Assembly: GCF_002531725.1 (NCBI RefSeq)
Contig: NZ_NWSQ01000005.1
Coordinates: forward strand, 394,871-458,870
Source: Rhizobium sp. L43
Lineage (GTDB): Bacteria; Pseudomonadota; Alphaproteobacteria; Rhizobiales; Rhizobiaceae
Length of the DNA: 64,000 nucleotides
Direction: 5' to 3'
The position numbers and the translations under genes were made by a program. Of the stretch, positions 52,277-60,615 are shown one piece after another. Each line of letters starts with the position of its first letter. The stretch's first letter is position 1. The notes beneath the pieces were generated by a model, which worked only from the letters and a program-made list of their open reading frames with translations, was not told the origin of the DNA and searched no databases.

Positions 52277-53290
52277 TCAACTCGCAATGCCGTCGGTGCG
52301 TGTCGGGTCCGAGCGTAGTGTATCGATTTCGTAGATCGTCCGCATGACGGTCAGCCGTGCGGTGAAGGTGGTCAGGAGCGCGATGACGATCATCGTTGCG
52401 AAGATGCCGGCATAACCAAGCACACCGACGGAGAAGGTGCCGAAGAGCGCGGTTGCCTGGTCGGTTTCCGGGGTGGCGAGGGTGCGGCTCTGCCAGAAAC
52501 CGGCGCTGGCGAAGAACAGCGCGGCAAGGGCGCTGCCGATCGCCGAGCCCTTGAGGCTGATCTTCAGGAAATGCTTCTGGAATTCGGTGGCGACGAAGGA
52601 GCTTTCGGCGCCGACGAAATGCAGCACTTCGACGACGTGACGGTTGCCCGACAGCGCGCCGCGCGTGGCGAAGACGACGGTGAGCACCATCGCCGTGAAA
52701 ACCAGCAGCAGGATGCCGGTGCCGATCATGACAGTCGTATGCGCCATGGACACCAGCCGGTCGACCCAGGTGCGGTGATCGTCGAGGGTCGCCTGCGGGA
52801 TGCTGTCCTTGAGCAGCGCCCGCATGGAATCGAAGTCCGGCGGATTGCTCTCGTCGATGGTGATGATGACGAGGCGGGGGACGGGCAGATCCTTGAGATC
52901 GAGACCGGGGCCGAGCCAGGGTTCGAGCAGGCGGGCGGTCGCCGCCTCGTCGACGATCTGGCCGCTCTTGGTGCCGACGAAGGTCAGCGCCAGGTCGCGC
53001 GCCTGGGTCAGCGCCTTTTCCATGTCGAGATTGTCGTCCGGCTTGATCTGGATGGTAATCTCGCGGGAGATCTGGCTCTCCCAGCTTGCCGCCGTCGAGC
53101 GCACCATGCTGACGCCGCCGAGCGTCAGGCAGGCGAGAAAGGCCATGATCGATATCACCACCATCAACGCACTGCCCTGGATGTTGGACGGCGGCAGGAT
53201 CGGCGCGGTCGGGCGCACGCGCATTTCCGGCCGCTTCTGCTCCGCCTTGCCAGGCGCGGTGTCTCGGTTTCTGGATGGAGGCTCAGTCAT
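52277..53290 (-). CDS. ftsX: Cell-division protein FtsX
   Basis: A 337-residue membrane protein with four helices (about 45-65, 205-230, 258-280 and 300-322) and the periplasmic FtsX loop between the first two. N-terminus Pro/Arg-rich. With FtsE it forms the ABC-like complex that activates peptidoglycan hydrolases at the septum. ATGACTGA joins the two genes: the ftsX start overlaps the ftsE stop by eight bases. Confidence 0.92.
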   Translation of the reverse strand: MTEPPSRNRDTAPGKAEQKRPEMRVRPTAPILPPSNIQGSALMVVISIMAFLACLTLGGVSMVRSTAASWESQISREITIQIKPDDNLDMEKALTQARDLALTFVGTKSGQIVDEAATARLLEPWLGPGLDLKDLPVPRLVIITIDESNPPDFDSMRALLKDSIPQATLDDHRTWVDRLVSMAHTTVMIGTGILLLVFTAMVLTVVFATRGALSGNRHVVEVLHFVGAESSFVATEFQKHFLKISLKGSAIGSALAALFFASAGFWQSRTLATPETDQATALFGTFSVGVLGYAGIFATMIVIALLTTFTARLTVMRTIYEIDTLRSDPTRTDGIAS

Positions 53291-53942
53291 AGATATCGAG
53301 ATGCCCCCCCGAGAGGATCATGCGGCGGGCTTCCACCTGTTCCATCAGCGCCAGGTCATGGGTGGCGATCACAACGGCGGTGCCGAGGCGGTTCAGCTCG
53401 AGGAAAAGATTGAGCAGGCGCTTGGCCATCGGCGGGTCGACATTGCCGGTGGGTTCGTCGGCAAGCAGCACTTCCGGCCGGTCCATCAGCGCCCGGGCGA
53501 TCGCGGCGCGCTGTTTCTCGCCGCCGGAGAGCACGGGCGGCAGCACGTTGATGCGTTCGCCGAGGCCGACCCATTTCAACAGTTCCAGGACATCGGTCTT
53601 GTAGGAGCTCTCATCCTTGCCGCGTACGCGTAAGGGCAAAGCGACATTCTCATAGGTGGTGAGATGGTCGAGGAGACGGAAATCCTGGAAGACGATGCCG
53701 ACGCGGCGGCGCAGCAGCGGCAGCTCCGGGCGGGGGATTTCGGAAATGTCGCGGCCGAACATGCGGATCAGGCCGCGTGTCGGCTGCAGCGACATGAAGA
53801 GCAGCCGCAGCAGCGACGTCTTGCCGGCGCCCGATGGGCCCGTCAGGAATTGAAAGGACTTCTTCGGAATGTCGAAGGTCAGGTCCCGGAGAATCTCCGG
53901 GCCCATGCCATAGCGCAAACCGACATTCTCGAAGTGGATCAA
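53283..53942 (-). CDS. ftsE: Cell-division ATP-binding protein FtsE
   Basis: A 219-residue ATPase when read from the TTG at 53942 (IHFENVGLRYGMGPEILRD), the usual FtsE length and N-terminus. Longer readings from an ATG at 54062 would add 40 Arg/Lys-rich residues with no FtsE homology that I recall. Walker A GPSGAGKTS, signature LSGGEKQR and Walker B VLLADEPTGN are intact. Acts with FtsX. A perfect palindrome (53981-54001) lies just before the TTG. Confidence 0.92.
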   Translation of the reverse strand: MIHFENVGLRYGMGPEILRDLTFDIPKKSFQFLTGPSGAGKTSLLRLLFMSLQPTRGLIRMFGRDISEIPRPELPLLRRRVGIVFQDFRLLDHLTTYENVALPLRVRGKDESSYKTDVLELLKWVGLGERINVLPPVLSGGEKQRAAIARALMDRPEVLLADEPTGNVDPPMAKRLLNLFLELNRLGTAVVIATHDLALMEQVEARRMILSGGHLDIYD

Positions 53943-53980
53943 CGGGCAGCTCAGTCTGTTCTTGGTTTCACCGCGTGACT

Positions 53981-54001
53981 TGTTAACCAACAGGGTTAAC
54001 A
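53981..54001. promoter_or_regulatory. Perfect 8-bp inverted repeat with TTAA half-sites upstream of ftsE
   Basis: TGTTAACC-AACAG-GGTTAACA. Each arm contains TTAAC, the half-site of the cell-cycle regulator CtrA, but the TTAA spacing here is 9 rather than the usual 7. It lies in the 151-bp gap between ftsE and the divergent gene at 54094 and could regulate either. Assignment is inference. Confidence 0.4.
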
Positions 54002-54093
54002 GCCGGTAAATTTTGCTGGAAAGGCGCCTGTTTGATGGCGGTCTTTGCGAAGCATTAACCATTAAAATTTACGACTGAGGAGGATTCGTTTCA

Positions 54094-54801
54094 ATGCCAG
54101 ATTTCTCCTGGCATCGAAACCATGTGGACATCTGCGAGGCAGCCGCCATGGAAGCATCCTCCTTCAGCCGCCGGACGCCGGGCCAGGTCTATGATTTCCT
54201 GCCGCCGGAACCTGCTGCCCGCCCGTACCGCGCGGCGCGTCCTGCCGATATTTCCGACGCCGAATTCGTGACTCTCGGCAAAGTGCGGCCTCGGGAATTC
54301 AATGCCAGGACCCATAACGACAACCGCAAGCGCATGGCCGCGGCACAGGCTGCACAGCCGCCTCTCATGCCGGCGATGGCCGCTTCCGTTCTGCAGACAT
54401 TGGAATCCTGGCTGCAGCGCGCGTCGATGCGCAGTTTCGCCGCGCTGGTGCTGGCGCTCATCGTCCTCGTCTTCGGGCTTGCGGGCGGTTTTTCCAGCCT
54501 TTCCGGCGAGCGAGCCACTTCCGGCGCGCCGCTGCATTTCACCCATGTCACGGTGACGCCGCGTGATGCGAACGGGATGCGGGTGCTGGTCATCAACGGC
54601 ATCATTGAAAACGACAGCGGCACGACGCAGACGGTGCAGCCGATCCGTGCCGATCTGGTGACCGATGAGCGACTGACCGCAAGCATCGTCATCAATCCGC
54701 CATCCGATGTCATCTACAGCGGCCAAAGCCGGGGCTTCTCGGCTCGCGTCCAGCATGCCGGCGGAAAAATGCCGGAGATCCGGCTTTCGTTCCTGCCGTA
54801 G
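54094..54801 (+). CDS. Membrane-anchored protein, related to the zinc-ribbon/DUF3426-type proteins next to ftsEX
   Basis: A 235-residue protein: a soluble N-terminal part (EASSFSRRTPGQVYDFLPPEPA), one membrane helix at ~118-140 (FAALVLALIVLVFGLAGGF), then a beta domain (LHFTHVTVTPRDANGMRVLVINGIIENDSG, ADLVTDERLTASIVINPP) that matches the periplasmic part of MJ0042/DUF3426 proteins. The N-terminal zinc ribbon usual in that family is missing: no CxxC pairs are seen, so it may have lost it. GGAGG precedes the ATG at 54094. Divergent from ftsE. Confidence 0.8.
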   Translation: MPDFSWHRNHVDICEAAAMEASSFSRRTPGQVYDFLPPEPAARPYRAARPADISDAEFVTLGKVRPREFNARTHNDNRKRMAAAQAAQPPLMPAMAASVLQTLESWLQRASMRSFAALVLALIVLVFGLAGGFSSLSGERATSGAPLHFTHVTVTPRDANGMRVLVINGIIENDSGTTQTVQPIRADLVTDERLTASIVINPPSDVIYSGQSRGFSARVQHAGGKMPEIRLSFLP

Positions 54802-54933
54802 AAAATCCGGGATCTGTCATGGCCGACTTTCCGGCCACAGGTCGCGCCAATCCCGTTAAATTTCAGTGGCGAGGCTGTTTCAAGGCCGCATATGTGCTAA
54901 CGGCTTACCCTTCTTTTCATGGAGCAAGCCCTT

Positions 54934-55476
54934 ATGCCTGTCGTGCGCGGAAAAAATATCGAGCCGCTCTTCACCGCCGAGCAGATCGCCGAGCGCAATC
55001 ATTCGATGGCGCGGGAGATCGCCAATGGCCCGACCAAGGACCTGCTCGTCATTGCCGTGCTCAAGGGTTCGTTCATCTTCGCCGCCGACCTGATCCGTGC
55101 CCTGCATGATAGCGGGCTTGCCCCGGAGGTCGAGTTCATCACTCTGTCGAGTTACGGCATCGGCACGGTCTCGCAGGGCGTGCGTATCGTCAAGGACATC
55201 GACAGCGACGTCCATGGCCGCGACGTCCTGCTGATCGACGATATCCTCGAATCCGGCCGGACGCTGCTCTTTGCCAAGGAATTGCTGTTCGAGCGCGGGG
55301 CGCGCAACGTCAGCATCGCCGTGCTGCTCGACAAGCGCGTCAAGCGCAAGGAAAAGCTGGAGGCCGATTATGTCGGCTTCGAATGCCCGGACTATTTTGT
55401 CGTCGGTTACGGCATGGATGTCGCCTATGCCTTTCGCGAACTGCCTTTCGTCGGCGTGGTGACCGGGGACGCCTGA
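54934..55476 (+). CDS. hpt: Hypoxanthine phosphoribosyltransferase
   Basis: A 180-residue purine-salvage enzyme joining hypoxanthine or guanine to PRPP. The PRPP-binding motif is VLLIDDILESGRTLLFA, the flexible loop LSSYG and pyrophosphate-contacting AVLKGSFIFAADLIRAL are clear, and YVGFECPDYFVVGYGMD closes the site. ATG at 54934 with GGAG nine bases upstream; an ATG 15 bp before is less likely. Stands upstream of cpdR on the same strand. Confidence 0.94.
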   Translation: MPVVRGKNIEPLFTAEQIAERNHSMAREIANGPTKDLLVIAVLKGSFIFAADLIRALHDSGLAPEVEFITLSSYGIGTVSQGVRIVKDIDSDVHGRDVLLIDDILESGRTLLFAKELLFERGARNVSIAVLLDKRVKRKEKLEADYVGFECPDYFVVGYGMDVAYAFRELPFVGVVTGDA

Positions 55477-55524
55477 GCGGCTGCATCATCCCTGAGGTCG
55501 GACTCTCGGGGATAAATGATTCAG

Positions 55525-55575
55525 CAATTCAAGGCGTTGCGGCATTCCCCGAGCGTCTGAAAGACGCGCAGCGTT
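55525..55575. repeat. Diverged copy of the palindromic repeat at 35560
   Basis: CAATTCAA at 55525, then about 22 bases later GCGTCT-GAA-AGACGC, followed by GCAGCG, sharing the layout and core of the element at 35560-35612 but with outer arms degraded. It lies between hpt and cpdR. Confidence 0.5.
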
Positions 55576-55691
55576 ATCTTGCCGTTCGAGACGGGTTGTT
55601 AACCATCTCGTCCATCGCTTCCTCATCTTTACCGATCGAAAAGGAAATCCTGATGATTTCCGTCGCGGGGCTGACACGGAGCGATGCACAT

Positions 55692-56051
55692 ATGGCAAGA
55701 ATTCTGATCACGGAAGACGAGGACTCCCTGCGGTCTTTCGTAGCCCGAGCCCTGCGGCTTGATGGCCACGAGACCGATGAGGCGGCTGACGGGGCCGAGG
55801 GCCTGGAGAAGCTCAAGGACGGGGTCTACGATCTGCTGCTTTCAGATATCCGCATGCCTGTCATGGACGGCATCGAACTGGCTCATCAGGCGAAAGACGC
55901 TTTTCCCAGCCTGAAAATCCTGCTGATGACCGGCTATGCCGAACAGCGCGAACGGGCCGACGACCTTGCCGAAAAGATCATCGACGTCGTCGCCAAACCA
56001 TTCGCGCTTCCCGATATCCGCAAGGCGGTCGCCCGGGCGCTCGTCGCTTAA
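55692..56051 (+). CDS. cpdR: CpdR-like single-domain response regulator
   Basis: A 119-residue receiver domain with no output domain: acidic pocket ITEDED at residues 6-11, phosphoacceptor Asp52 in LLLSDIRMP, Thr80 in LLMTGYAE and Lys102 in VVAKPF. Length and sequence match CpdR, which when unphosphorylated sends ClpXP to the pole to degrade CtrA and other substrates in alphaproteobacteria and is needed for cell-cycle control in rhizobia. The start is set at MARILITED, with GGAG ten bases upstream; longer frames run into hpt. Confidence 0.93.
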   Translation: MARILITEDEDSLRSFVARALRLDGHETDEAADGAEGLEKLKDGVYDLLLSDIRMPVMDGIELAHQAKDAFPSLKILLMTGYAEQRERADDLAEKIIDVVAKPFALPDIRKAVARALVA

Positions 56052-56067
56052 AGTGATGGTAAAAACT

Positions 56068-56098
56068 GTGAGCGGTTTTCGGGCGCTATCCCGCTCAC
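56068..56098 (-). terminator. Hairpin between cpdR and the DUF4175 gene
   Basis: GTGAGCGG / CCGCTCAC, an 8-bp perfect stem; on the minus strand it is followed by AGTTTTT. It lies 67 bp after the DUF4175 stop and may also terminate cpdR. Confidence 0.6.
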
Positions 56099-56164
56099 TT
56101 CCTTCGATTCGGATTTGAGGCCGATCCGGCCGAAATCCTTGCTCCAGCGCGGTGGCCGTAAGGC

Positions 56165-58819
56165 CTACTGGATGTCCAGCAATCGTTCGAGATACCGCCG
56201 TTCCATTTCCTGCGGCGGATTGTTGCCGAGCTTCTCGCGGATCGCGTCGAGGATCTCTCGGGCGCGCTGAACGTCGATCTCGTCGGGGACCTTGACGCTG
56301 TTGTCGCCGAATTCAGGTCCCGGGGGGCGCGGCCGACCGAGCGGGTCGCGGCCATTCTGGTCGCCACCCTGACTCATCTGGCCGTTCGGACCCTGGCCTT
56401 GCTGGCCCTGCTGCGCCTGCATCATCTGGTTCATCATGTCGCGGGCACCCTGGCGAAGTGCTTCGAGCGCGCGGCCCTGGCCCTCGAGGGCCGGCTGGCC
56501 GCGGCCCTGGCCGAGTTCGCGGCCGGCGCCTTCCATCTCGCGTTGCGCCTGACCGAAGCCCGGACCGGGCTTCATGCCCATCTCGCCGAGCTTCTTCTGC
56601 AATTCGCCGAGTTGCCTGCCGAGCGCATCCTGCTGGGCGCGCAGCTGTTTCAGCGCCTCGCGCAGCTGCTCGGCGGTCATCTGGTCGGAAGGCTGCTGGC
56701 CGTCTTTGCCTTGCTGGCCCTGCTGCTGATCCTGCGGTTCGCCGTTCTCGCCGGGGTTCATCTCGTCGAGCAGCGGATCGTTCTCGCCCATTTCAGGCTC
56801 GCCGCGCTGCATGCGGTCCCTGAGCTGCTGATCGAGGCGGAAGGTCTGATCCATCAGCTTCTGCTGATCGCGCAGGATCTCGCCGAGCTTGTCGATCTGC
56901 TTGCGGGCCTCGCTGTTTTCCTGGCTTTGCTGGCCGCGCTGCGGCCTGCCGGCCTGCAGGTTGTTCATCATGCGCTGCAATTCCGACAGCATCTGCTGGG
57001 CTGCGTCACGATTGCCGGAGCGGGCGAGATTCTCGATCTGGTCCATCATCCGTTCCAGATCCTGCTGGCGCAGAATGTTCTGCGCGTTCTGGTTCGGCTG
57101 CATCGGCGCGTTCTGCATACGCTGGGCGAGCTCGGTCATATAGTCCTGCATCGCCTTGCGCAGTTCGTCCATCAGCTTCTTGATCTCCTCGTCCGGAGCG
57201 TTGCGGTTCAACGCGTCGGCAAGGTTCTGCTGGGCTTCGCGCAGCTTGCGCTCGGCAAGCGAAAGATCGCCGTCCTCCATGCCGAGCGCGATCTCCCAGA
57301 GATACTGGGCCGTATCCTTGAGCGCCTCCTCACCCCTGGCGAGCTTCATGCGCGTCAAGGCGGATTGCAGCAGCAGGTAGTTGGTCAGCTTGGGGATAGT
57401 CTCCTCGGGACGGATGGTCAGCGCCTCGTTCAGCGCGATCGCCTGCGGCATCTTGCGGGTGTCGAGCGCGAAAACCTGCCGTTCCTCGGCGACGGCCGCG
57501 GCAAGCGGCTCGTTGAACGGTCGCGACGGCAGCACCATCTCATGCGGCGGGCTGCGGCCGGTCTGGCCGGCAGCATCCTTGGCGACGAGCGTGACACGCA
57601 CCCGCTTGCCGGCAAGCGGGTGTTCGGTCAGGTTGCGGCTGGTGACGCCCTTGGCGTCGCGGGCGTTGCGGCGGGGAATGTCCAGTCGGTATTCCGGCAG
57701 CGGATAGAGCGGCGTTGCCGTCGGATCGTTTTCCAGGGGAACGATCTCCGCATGCGCCTCCTGGACGCCGTAATCGTCCTTGACGGTGAAGCCGATTTCA
57801 AGCGCGCCGTTGACGCTGCGCTTCGGCAGGCCGTCGAAGGCGATCTCAGGCGCCTTGTCGGGAAGGATGTTGAAACTCCAGCGGCGGCCGTTGACTTCGA
57901 GCGCGCCGCTCTCCTCGAGCTTCATCATATGCGTCTGCGCGACGAGAGCCGGACTGGCTGCGGCTGTATTCGGCTGTTCGCTGCCCGACGCCGCCGGCTG
58001 CTGCGGCTTGGTATCCGCCTGCACAGCAATATCCTGCGCTTCGCCGTTTGCCTTGCGGAACACCACCTTTTCGGCTGTCGTCCCGCCGCTGACCCGTACG
58101 GTGAGGCTTGAAAACTGCGGAATACCGATCGGCGCCTGCTCGCTGCCGTCAGCGGTCAGATAGATGGGGGCGCGGCCGGTATAAGAAGGCGGCGTCACCC
58201 AGGCGTCGATGCGCACCGCCGGATTGCTGACCACCTGCTCGGGTGCCGCCTGCAATGCATCGGCGATCGAGCCGCCATTGATCGACAGCGAATAAGCGAA
58301 GGCGGTGACCAGCAGCAGCGCCGGCACGGCGCGCAGGGCGAAACGGTCATGCGCGGCGATATCAGGCCGCGGCAGGCCGGCATCGAGGGCGGCGATCTTT
58401 TCCGCCATACGGGTCTGGTGCTCGCGCCAGAGCGCCCGGGCAAAGGGCGTATCGAAGGCCGGCTCGTCTTCCTGGACGGTGACCGGCTGGTGCGGCAGGC
58501 CGTTGCGTTCTTCCAGCATGCGGTCGGCTTCAGCGATCCTCGGCCAGCGCAGGCTGCGGAAGGGGAGGAGCGAGACCAGAAAAGCCGCGGCGAAGGCGAT
58601 CAGCAGCAGGATGCGCAGCCAGTCCGGCACGCTGCGGAAGACGCCGAACCAGGAGGCGGAGAGGTAAAAGGCGATGACGGAGAGCACCGGCAGCAAAGGC
58701 GGCAACAATTGCTCGAAAAACAGCACAAAGCGCGCCAGCAGGCGTTTTGTCGTCACCAGCCGGGCCAGCGACGGACGGAGCGCAAATGCACCTTTCTTCT
58801 GCCTTGAGAGGCTTGTCAT
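56165..58819 (-). CDS. TIGR02302/DUF4175 family large membrane protein
   Basis: An 884-residue protein starting MTSLSRQKKGAFALRPS, preceded by GGAG. Two or three membrane helices lie before residue ~235 (LLPPLLPVLSVIAFYLS, WLRILLLIAFAAAFLVSLLP, ALLLVTAFAYSLS). A beta-rich part (EIAFDGLPKRSVNGALEIGFTVKD) and a helical, Met/Gln/Asn-rich C-terminal ~280 residues follow (many QQG, GQPQ, RMMDQIEN and QMLSELQRMMNNL elements). The family is defined by TIGR02302/DUF4175 in alphaproteobacteria and has no known function. On the minus strand downstream of lysA. Confidence 0.9.
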   Translation of the reverse strand: MTSLSRQKKGAFALRPSLARLVTTKRLLARFVLFFEQLLPPLLPVLSVIAFYLSASWFGVFRSVPDWLRILLLIAFAAAFLVSLLPFRSLRWPRIAEADRMLEERNGLPHQPVTVQEDEPAFDTPFARALWREHQTRMAEKIAALDAGLPRPDIAAHDRFALRAVPALLLVTAFAYSLSINGGSIADALQAAPEQVVSNPAVRIDAWVTPPSYTGRAPIYLTADGSEQAPIGIPQFSSLTVRVSGGTTAEKVVFRKANGEAQDIAVQADTKPQQPAASGSEQPNTAAASPALVAQTHMMKLEESGALEVNGRRWSFNILPDKAPEIAFDGLPKRSVNGALEIGFTVKDDYGVQEAHAEIVPLENDPTATPLYPLPEYRLDIPRRNARDAKGVTSRNLTEHPLAGKRVRVTLVAKDAAGQTGRSPPHEMVLPSRPFNEPLAAAVAEERQVFALDTRKMPQAIALNEALTIRPEETIPKLTNYLLLQSALTRMKLARGEEALKDTAQYLWEIALGMEDGDLSLAERKLREAQQNLADALNRNAPDEEIKKLMDELRKAMQDYMTELAQRMQNAPMQPNQNAQNILRQQDLERMMDQIENLARSGNRDAAQQMLSELQRMMNNLQAGRPQRGQQSQENSEARKQIDKLGEILRDQQKLMDQTFRLDQQLRDRMQRGEPEMGENDPLLDEMNPGENGEPQDQQQGQQGKDGQQPSDQMTAEQLREALKQLRAQQDALGRQLGELQKKLGEMGMKPGPGFGQAQREMEGAGRELGQGRGQPALEGQGRALEALRQGARDMMNQMMQAQQGQQGQGPNGQMSQGGDQNGRDPLGRPRPPGPEFGDNSVKVPDEIDVQRAREILDAIREKLGNNPPQEMERRYLERLLDIQ

Positions 58820-58984
58820 CGGTCCGGTCTCCGCGATCTGGCGTTCTGGAACAGAGGGCGCTTCCGGCGATTGCTGGGCAATACGCTCATGAACGAAAGG
58901 ATAACACTCTTTGTGGCGAAGGCGAGGGCGAGCGGCCGGCAATACTGGCTTTTCACGGTTATTCGCCAAAAAGTGATGGCTTGT

Positions 58985-60253
58985 TCAGTCCAGCCAGGCC
59001 GGAACGGAGTCGAGGCTAATCAGCTCGGCATAGGTTCTGCGCGGGCGAATCGCATGGAAATCGCTGCCCTTGACCAGCACTTCGGGCACCAGCAGGCGGC
59101 TGTTATAGGTGCCGGCCTGGACCGCGCCGTAGGCGCCGGCCGTGCTGACGGCCATCAGGTCGCCGGGCTTCGGCATCGCCATCTCGCGGTCGAGCGCCAG
59201 ATAATCGCCGGTCTCGCAGACGGGACCGACGACGTCGGCGCGGATGCGTGGGGCGTTCGCGGCCGAAATCGTCACCGGTCGGATCTCGTGATAGGCCTCG
59301 TAGAGGGTGGGGCGGATGAGATCATTCATCGCGCCGTCGACGATGACGAAGGTCTTTTCGCCGCCATCCTTCACATAAAGGACTTCCGTCACCAGGATAC
59401 CGGCATTGCCGACGATCAGCCGGCCGGGCTCGGTGATGATCTTGCAGTTGAGGCCGCGCAGCTGGTTCTTGACGATTGCCGCATAGGCATCCGGCAGCGG
59501 CGGCGGATTGTTGTCGTCCTTATAGGGGATGCCGAGACCGCCGCCGATATCGACGTGATCGATGGTGTGGCCGTCGGCGCGCAGCGTCGCGACAAGATCG
59601 TGCAGCAGCCTGAAGGCGTCGTCGAAGGGCTGCAATTCGGTGATCTGGCTGCCGATATGCATGTCGATGCCGGTGACCTCGATGCCCGGCAACTTGGCGG
59701 CGTGGGCGTAGATGGCGCGGGCGCGCTCCCAGGAGATGCCGAACTTGTTTTCCTTCTTGCCGGTCGAGATCTTGGAATGCGTCTTCGCATCGACGTCAGG
59801 GTTGATGCGGAAGGAGACCGGCGCTTTCTTGCCCGCGCTGACGGCGCGCTGGTTGAGGATTTCGAGCTCAGGCTCGGATTCGACGTTGAAGCAGTAAATG
59901 CCGGCTTCAAGAGCGAAATCCATCTCGGACGGCGTCTTGCCGACACCTGAGAACATGATGCGGTTTGCCGGAATGTCGGCGGCAAGCGCGCGGCGCAGCT
60001 CGCCTTCCGACACGACGTCGATGCCGGCGCCGAGGCGGCCCAGCGTCTTCAGCACCGCCTGGTTCGAATTCGCCTTCATCGCATAACAGACCATGGAATC
60101 CATGTCGGCGAAGGCTTCGGAAAAGACGCGGTAATGGCGCTCCAGCGTCGCGGTGGAATAGACATAAAAGGGCGTGCCGACCGCCTTGGCGATCTCGGGA
60201 ACGGGAACGTTCTCGGCGTGAAGGATGCCGTCGCGGTATTCGAAATGGTTCAC
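58985..60253 (-). CDS. lysA: Diaminopimelate decarboxylase
   Basis: A 422-residue fold-III PLP decarboxylase making lysine from meso-DAP. The Schiff-base lysine is K60 in YAMKANSN, then HIGSQITELQ, GGGLGIPY, EPGRLIVGNAG, and the catalytic CETGDYLA with the Cys near residue 350. Length normal. It is 11 bp after lptM and 165 bp before the DUF4175 gene on the same strand, so the run may be co-transcribed. Confidence 0.97.
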   Translation of the reverse strand: MNHFEYRDGILHAENVPVPEIAKAVGTPFYVYSTATLERHYRVFSEAFADMDSMVCYAMKANSNQAVLKTLGRLGAGIDVVSEGELRRALAADIPANRIMFSGVGKTPSEMDFALEAGIYCFNVESEPELEILNQRAVSAGKKAPVSFRINPDVDAKTHSKISTGKKENKFGISWERARAIYAHAAKLPGIEVTGIDMHIGSQITELQPFDDAFRLLHDLVATLRADGHTIDHVDIGGGLGIPYKDDNNPPPLPDAYAAIVKNQLRGLNCKIITEPGRLIVGNAGILVTEVLYVKDGGEKTFVIVDGAMNDLIRPTLYEAYHEIRPVTISAANAPRIRADVVGPVCETGDYLALDREMAMPKPGDLMAVSTAGAYGAVQAGTYNSRLLVPEVLVKGSDFHAIRPRRTYAELISLDSVPAWLD

Positions 60254-60264
60254 GGGCTTAAGCC

Positions 60265-60459
60265 TTAAAGAAGGGGGTCGAGAAGGAAGGGCTTATCAAC
60301 GGTTCCCGGCTGTTTCGTCGGCTTGGAAACGTCACCTTCCTTGGTTGCCGCAGCGCTCGGCGGATCGAGGTCGCCCTTGCGCCCGCATCCGGCAACGGCA
60401 AGGCCGATGACGGCGAGAACGGCCGTCAGGCGGACGAGGTGCGGCAAGCTCTTCTGCAT
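60265..60459 (-). CDS. lptM: LptM-type small lipoprotein
   Basis: A 64-residue lipoprotein: MQKSLPHLVRLTAVLAVIGLAVAGC gives the signal, and the lipobox Cys is followed by GRKGDLDPP, the family's hallmark CG-KG-L--P motif. LptM (YifL) aids assembly of the LptD-LptE outer-membrane complex in Escherichia coli. Lies between argH and lysA in the usual proteobacterial order. AGAGGA precedes the ATG. Confidence 0.9.
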   Translation of the reverse strand: MQKSLPHLVRLTAVLAVIGLAVAGCGRKGDLDPPSAAATKEGDVSKPTKQPGTVDKPFLLDPLL

Positions 60460-60615
60460 GGATATCCTCTTCTGCGGCATGTGCTGGCATCATTCAGCTC
60501 GAATGATGGACATCTTCATATCGAAGTTTATCCGCCTTGTGCACCCTGATTGTTGGACGGTCTTTCCGCGTCCTGAAGGAAGGGCGCGGCGGCTTTTCGC
60601 CCCGCCCCGTACGCA

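Noticed and set aside
53943..54062. 40-residue N-terminal extension of FtsE from an ATG at 54062
   Set aside because: It would cover the intergenic palindrome and add basic residues absent from FtsE; the TTG start gives the standard 219 residues.
56399..58111. 570-codon Leu-rich frame opposite the DUF4175 gene
   Set aside because: Looks membrane-like only because the complement of Gln/Met-rich codons reads as Leu/His.
60585..60610. GC-rich hairpin between lptM and argH
   Set aside because: Imperfect pairing and no T-run on either strand; not supported as a terminator.
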